From assembly GCA_030613125.1 (NCBI GenBank), contig JAUWMO010000177.1:1-7119 (forward strand): 7,119 nt of DNA. Direction: 5' to 3'. The notes below the pieces were generated by a model. That model ran no database searches. It saw only the letters and a program-made list of their open reading frames with translations, and was not told where the DNA came from. The translations under genes were made by a program, and so were the position numbers. Shown one piece after another: positions 5,106 through 7,119 of this stretch. This DNA is from Bacteroidota bacterium (GTDB lineage Bacteria; Bacteroidota; Bacteroidia; Bacteroidales; VadinHA17). Position 1 is the stretch's first letter, and every line of letters begins with the position of its first letter.

Positions 5106-7055
5106 GAGGGAACGATCGAAAAACCATTTCTTACCCTGGAAAAAGCACGCGATACCATCAGGCAAATGAAACAGGGAAAAGGAGTTCCCAAAGGAGGAGT
5201 TACGGTTTTTCTCAGGGGAGGGCGTTATTTTATGAGCCAAACATTTATTCTGGGACCGGACGATTCAGGATCTGAAAATGCACCTGTGCGATATTGTGCT
5301 TTCCCGGGTGAAACACCGGTGTTATCCGGGGGATTTCTCATTAATGATTGGAGCTTACTGACTGAGAACCTGCCTGAAATTAGTCCGGTTGCAGAGGGAA
5401 AAATATGGTATGCTCCAATTGAGAAAAACAGGCTGTTTCACTTCTTGTATGTTGATGGGGAAATGGCAACTCGCTCAAGAAGTATCAATCACAATAACTG
5501 GGAGGAGTGGTCACATGATTTTACTTTCGGCAAACCCGAAAAGAAAGGACAGCTTATACAATTTAAAAATAAAAACATATTGAAACATCTTCCGTCAAAT
5601 GGTGATTTGGAAATGACCGCGATAGTGAAGCAATACGGAGTAATGGGGAATGGAGTTATCACGGATATTGACACGGCAAAAGGGACAGTTCGCTGGAACA
5701 GTTCACAATTAAACCTGACGCCTGCAAGAGATTGGGAGCCGGCAGCAGCATACCGGTTTGAGAATGCCCTTTCTTTAATTGATGAACCCGGCGAATGGGC
5801 TTTGGACAGTCAATTGGGCCGGGTGTATTATTATCCTTCCGACAGCATCGATAATGCCGAGGTCATTGCCCCGGGACTAAATGAAATTATCCGTTTTCAG
5901 GGGGATGAAGAAACTGAAAAATGGGTACACCATGTTGAACTCAGGGGGATTACTTTTATGCACACCGACCGGTTGCCTGAAAACCAGTGGCCACACAGCT
6001 GGTTAAAAAGACAATGGGAAAACCCCGATGCCATGATTTTCTTGCAGGGCGTTCATGATTGTATTTTGGAGGGAAACAAAGTTTTACATTCAGGCACTTA
6101 TGGGATTGCCCTGGATCATTATGCACAGAATATATCGATTACCGGCAATGAAATTGGTTTTACAGGCAGCGGGGGGATCCAGATTTACGGATACGGACCG
6201 GGAACAAAAGATGTTAATCATCACAATATCATATGCCGGAACTATATTCATGATCACGGACTGGCAAACTATTGGCATTCACCCAATATTCAGATCTTCG
6301 GAAGCGGTTACAATACGATTTCTTATAATTTTCTTGCCCGGTCTGCCTATTCCACTATTTCCATCGTAGGAGCCCATTTTAATGATATGAATATTTATCA
6401 GCCGGAAAACAGTTGGAACGGACAGGTGGATAAGTGGAATGCATATAATATCCGATGGGAGGATTTCCCGGCTGAGGTAATTGACAGCCTGAAGAGAGGA
6501 AAAAAAGTCTTTACTAAGGAAAATTTCCGTAAATATATCCATTCAAAAAACAATGTCTTTGAGTATAATATATGCACTGAGGCAATGCAAAAATTGTACG
6601 AAGGTGGAGTGATTAATGCCTGGTGCCCGGGGAAAAATAATGAATACCGGGGAAACCTGATATATGGCAAAAAGGAGATGCCAAGTTCCTCGGTAATAGC
6701 CATGGACGATTATTCTGAATATGCACTGATTGAAGATAATGTGGTATGGATAAATGCGGTAATACTTGACGTAGTGGGTCAGCGGGATTATACACTGGGC
6801 ACAACAATCCGGAATAATTACCGTGTATGCTGGAAACCGGAACATGCCTCAATTCGAAAACGTCCTGCTGAATGGTGGACGGACAGGAAAGACATCCAGC
6901 CGTTTACAGACTTGTATAGAAAAATTCGCTCTGTTGTTGAAGAAGAAGGAGGCTGGAGTGGAAATCCATCTTTAATGGATATTGTAAATGAAAAGCCCCG
7001 GATTTTAAAAACAACCGGAAACCAGTACAAACCCACAATAGGAGAAAACGAGTAA
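4995..7055 (+). CDS. GH141-like right-handed beta-helix glycosidase, exported
   Basis: This 686-residue protein has an N-terminal export signal (1-23) with a possible loose lipobox ending at C19 (TFAC), so it may be a lipoprotein. Mature sequence begins FYILPDGND and KPFLTLEKARDTIR (43-56), then GGVTVFLRGGRYF (67-79), a DSGSENAPV turn and PGETPVLSGG (104-113). Together these form the N-terminal pattern of large bacterial beta-helix proteins that include family GH141. An inserted beta domain (about 120-300) precedes the helix proper (about 310-610), with coils such as GGIQIYG (393-399) and FGSGYNTISYN (435-445). Conserved acidic and aromatic clusters include IHDHGLANYWHSP (418-430) and IAMDDYSEYALIED (568-581), which may line the active site; I cannot name catalytic residues. 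GH141 contains the RG-II alpha-L-fucosidase BT1002 and a xylanase, so fucosidase activity fits the GH29 and GH28 neighbours. GH120-like or uncharacterised beta-helix enzymes are alternatives. It starts 13 bp after the previous stop without a Shine-Dalgarno, and its stop overlaps the next start. Confidence 0.85.
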   Translation: MKTLVKLLGVLLLSLTFACNYSVQKEFYILPDGNDKNEGTIEKPFLTLEKARDTIRQMKQGKGVPKGGVTVFLRGGRYFMSQTFILGPDDSGSENAPVRYCAFPGETPVLSGGFLINDWSLLTENLPEISPVAEGKIWYAPIEKNRLFHFLYVDGEMATRSRSINHNNWEEWSHDFTFGKPEKKGQLIQFKNKNILKHLPSNGDLEMTAIVKQYGVMGNGVITDIDTAKGTVRWNSSQLNLTPARDWEPAAAYRFENALSLIDEPGEWALDSQLGRVYYYPSDSIDNAEVIAPGLNEIIRFQGDEETEKWVHHVELRGITFMHTDRLPENQWPHSWLKRQWENPDAMIFLQGVHDCILEGNKVLHSGTYGIALDHYAQNISITGNEIGFTGSGGIQIYGYGPGTKDVNHHNIICRNYIHDHGLANYWHSPNIQIFGSGYNTISYNFLARSAYSTISIVGAHFNDMNIYQPENSWNGQVDKWNAYNIRWEDFPAEVIDSLKRGKKVFTKENFRKYIHSKNNVFEYNICTEAMQKLYEGGVINAWCPGKNNEYRGNLIYGKKEMPSSSVIAMDDYSEYALIEDNVVWINAVILDVVGQRDYTLGTTIRNNYRVCWKPEHASIRKRPAEWWTDRKDIQPFTDLYRKIRSVVEEEGGWSGNPSLMDIVNEKPRILKTTGNQYKPTIGENE
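7040..7044 (+). promoter_or_regulatory. ribosome binding site of the partial last gene
   Basis: AGGAG lies ten bases before the ATG at 7055, inside the end of the preceding gene. With the TAATG stop/start overlap it supports translation of the downstream frame, probably by coupling. Confidence 0.6.
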
Positions 7056-7119
7056 TGAACAGAATATATTCGAAAGTATCAGTAACTGTATTCTTTTTTT
7101 TCCTTACGGCAACATTGTT
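7055..7119 (+). CDS. partial gene, exported protein of unknown family
   Basis: Twenty-one codons plus two bases are present before the window ends. The ATG overlaps the TAA stop of the previous gene (TAATG), and AGGAG lies ten bases upstream. The peptide begins MNRIYSKVSVTV and continues with four phenylalanines and LTATL: a basic start followed by a hydrophobic core, as in a signal peptide. The protein is therefore likely exported and is probably another glycan-locus component in the same operon. A run of eight T encodes the phenylalanines. The mature part is outside the window, so no function can be given. Confidence 0.75.
   Translation, partial: MNRIYSKVSVTVFFFFLTATL

Noticed and set aside
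6398..6845. Overlapping minus-strand open frames inside the beta-helix gene
   Set aside because: Several frames are open at once over a well-supported coding region, as expected by chance; none has start signals or familiar motifs.
4995..7055. GH120 beta-xylosidase as the family of the large beta-helix protein
   Set aside because: The N-terminal GGVTVFLRGG / PGETPVLSGG pattern and the inserted beta domain fit the GH141-type group better, though this is recall rather than a search.
7091..7104. Run of eight T in the partial last gene as a phase-variation tract
   Set aside because: It is short and encodes phenylalanines of a signal-peptide core; without the rest of the gene or strain data there is no support.

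Overview
The window looks like part of a Bacteroidota chromosome. The reasons are its low G+C, secreted glycan-degrading enzymes packed head to tail, a DUF4143-type AAA ATPase of the kind common in that phylum, weak Shine-Dalgarno signals inside the operon, and a candidate promoter with a TAnnTTTG-like element. This assignment is inference from style and gene content; no marker gene is present.

Layout. Bases 1-480 hold no intact gene. They contain a short 18-bp tandem repeat, a decayed 5' fragment of an L-rhamnose mutarotase gene (about 151-267), and a pair of 19-bp direct repeats just before the first gene. Bases 481-1812 encode a complete AAA_14/DUF4143 ATPase with a C-terminal PD-(D/E)XK-like motif. 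After a 125-bp T-rich gap comes a tight plus-strand run: a GH29 alpha-L-fucosidase-like enzyme (1938-3314), a GH28-like polygalacturonase-fold protein (3323-4981), a large right-handed beta-helix protein that resembles GH141 (4995-7055), and the first 21 codons of another exported protein (7055-7119, cut by the window edge). Gaps in this run are 8 bp, 13 bp and a one-base stop/start overlap, so it is almost certainly one operon.

How the genes fit together. The exported enzymes, plus a rhamnose-utilisation remnant upstream, point to a polysaccharide utilisation locus (PUL) for a glycan containing fucose or related sugars, galacturonate and probably rhamnose. Pectin, especially rhamnogalacturonan side chains, fits best. 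A marine fucose-rich glycan is the main alternative. No SusC/SusD pair, sulfatase, sensor or regulator lies within the window, so the substrate is not settled. The ATPase has no evident metabolic link and may be a later arrival.

The most unusual observation is that the two neighbouring beta-helix genes share about 111 bp at their 5' ends (84% identical by hand count), covering the signal peptide and a Y-x-x-PDGND motif. Their mature domains belong to different families. In the GH28-like gene this leader joins abruptly to a normal GH28 start, so the gene appears to be a recent chimera. The GH28-like protein also lacks the usual GHG histidine and RIK arginine. I see no evidence for a defence system, CRISPR array, transposase or structured RNA gene.
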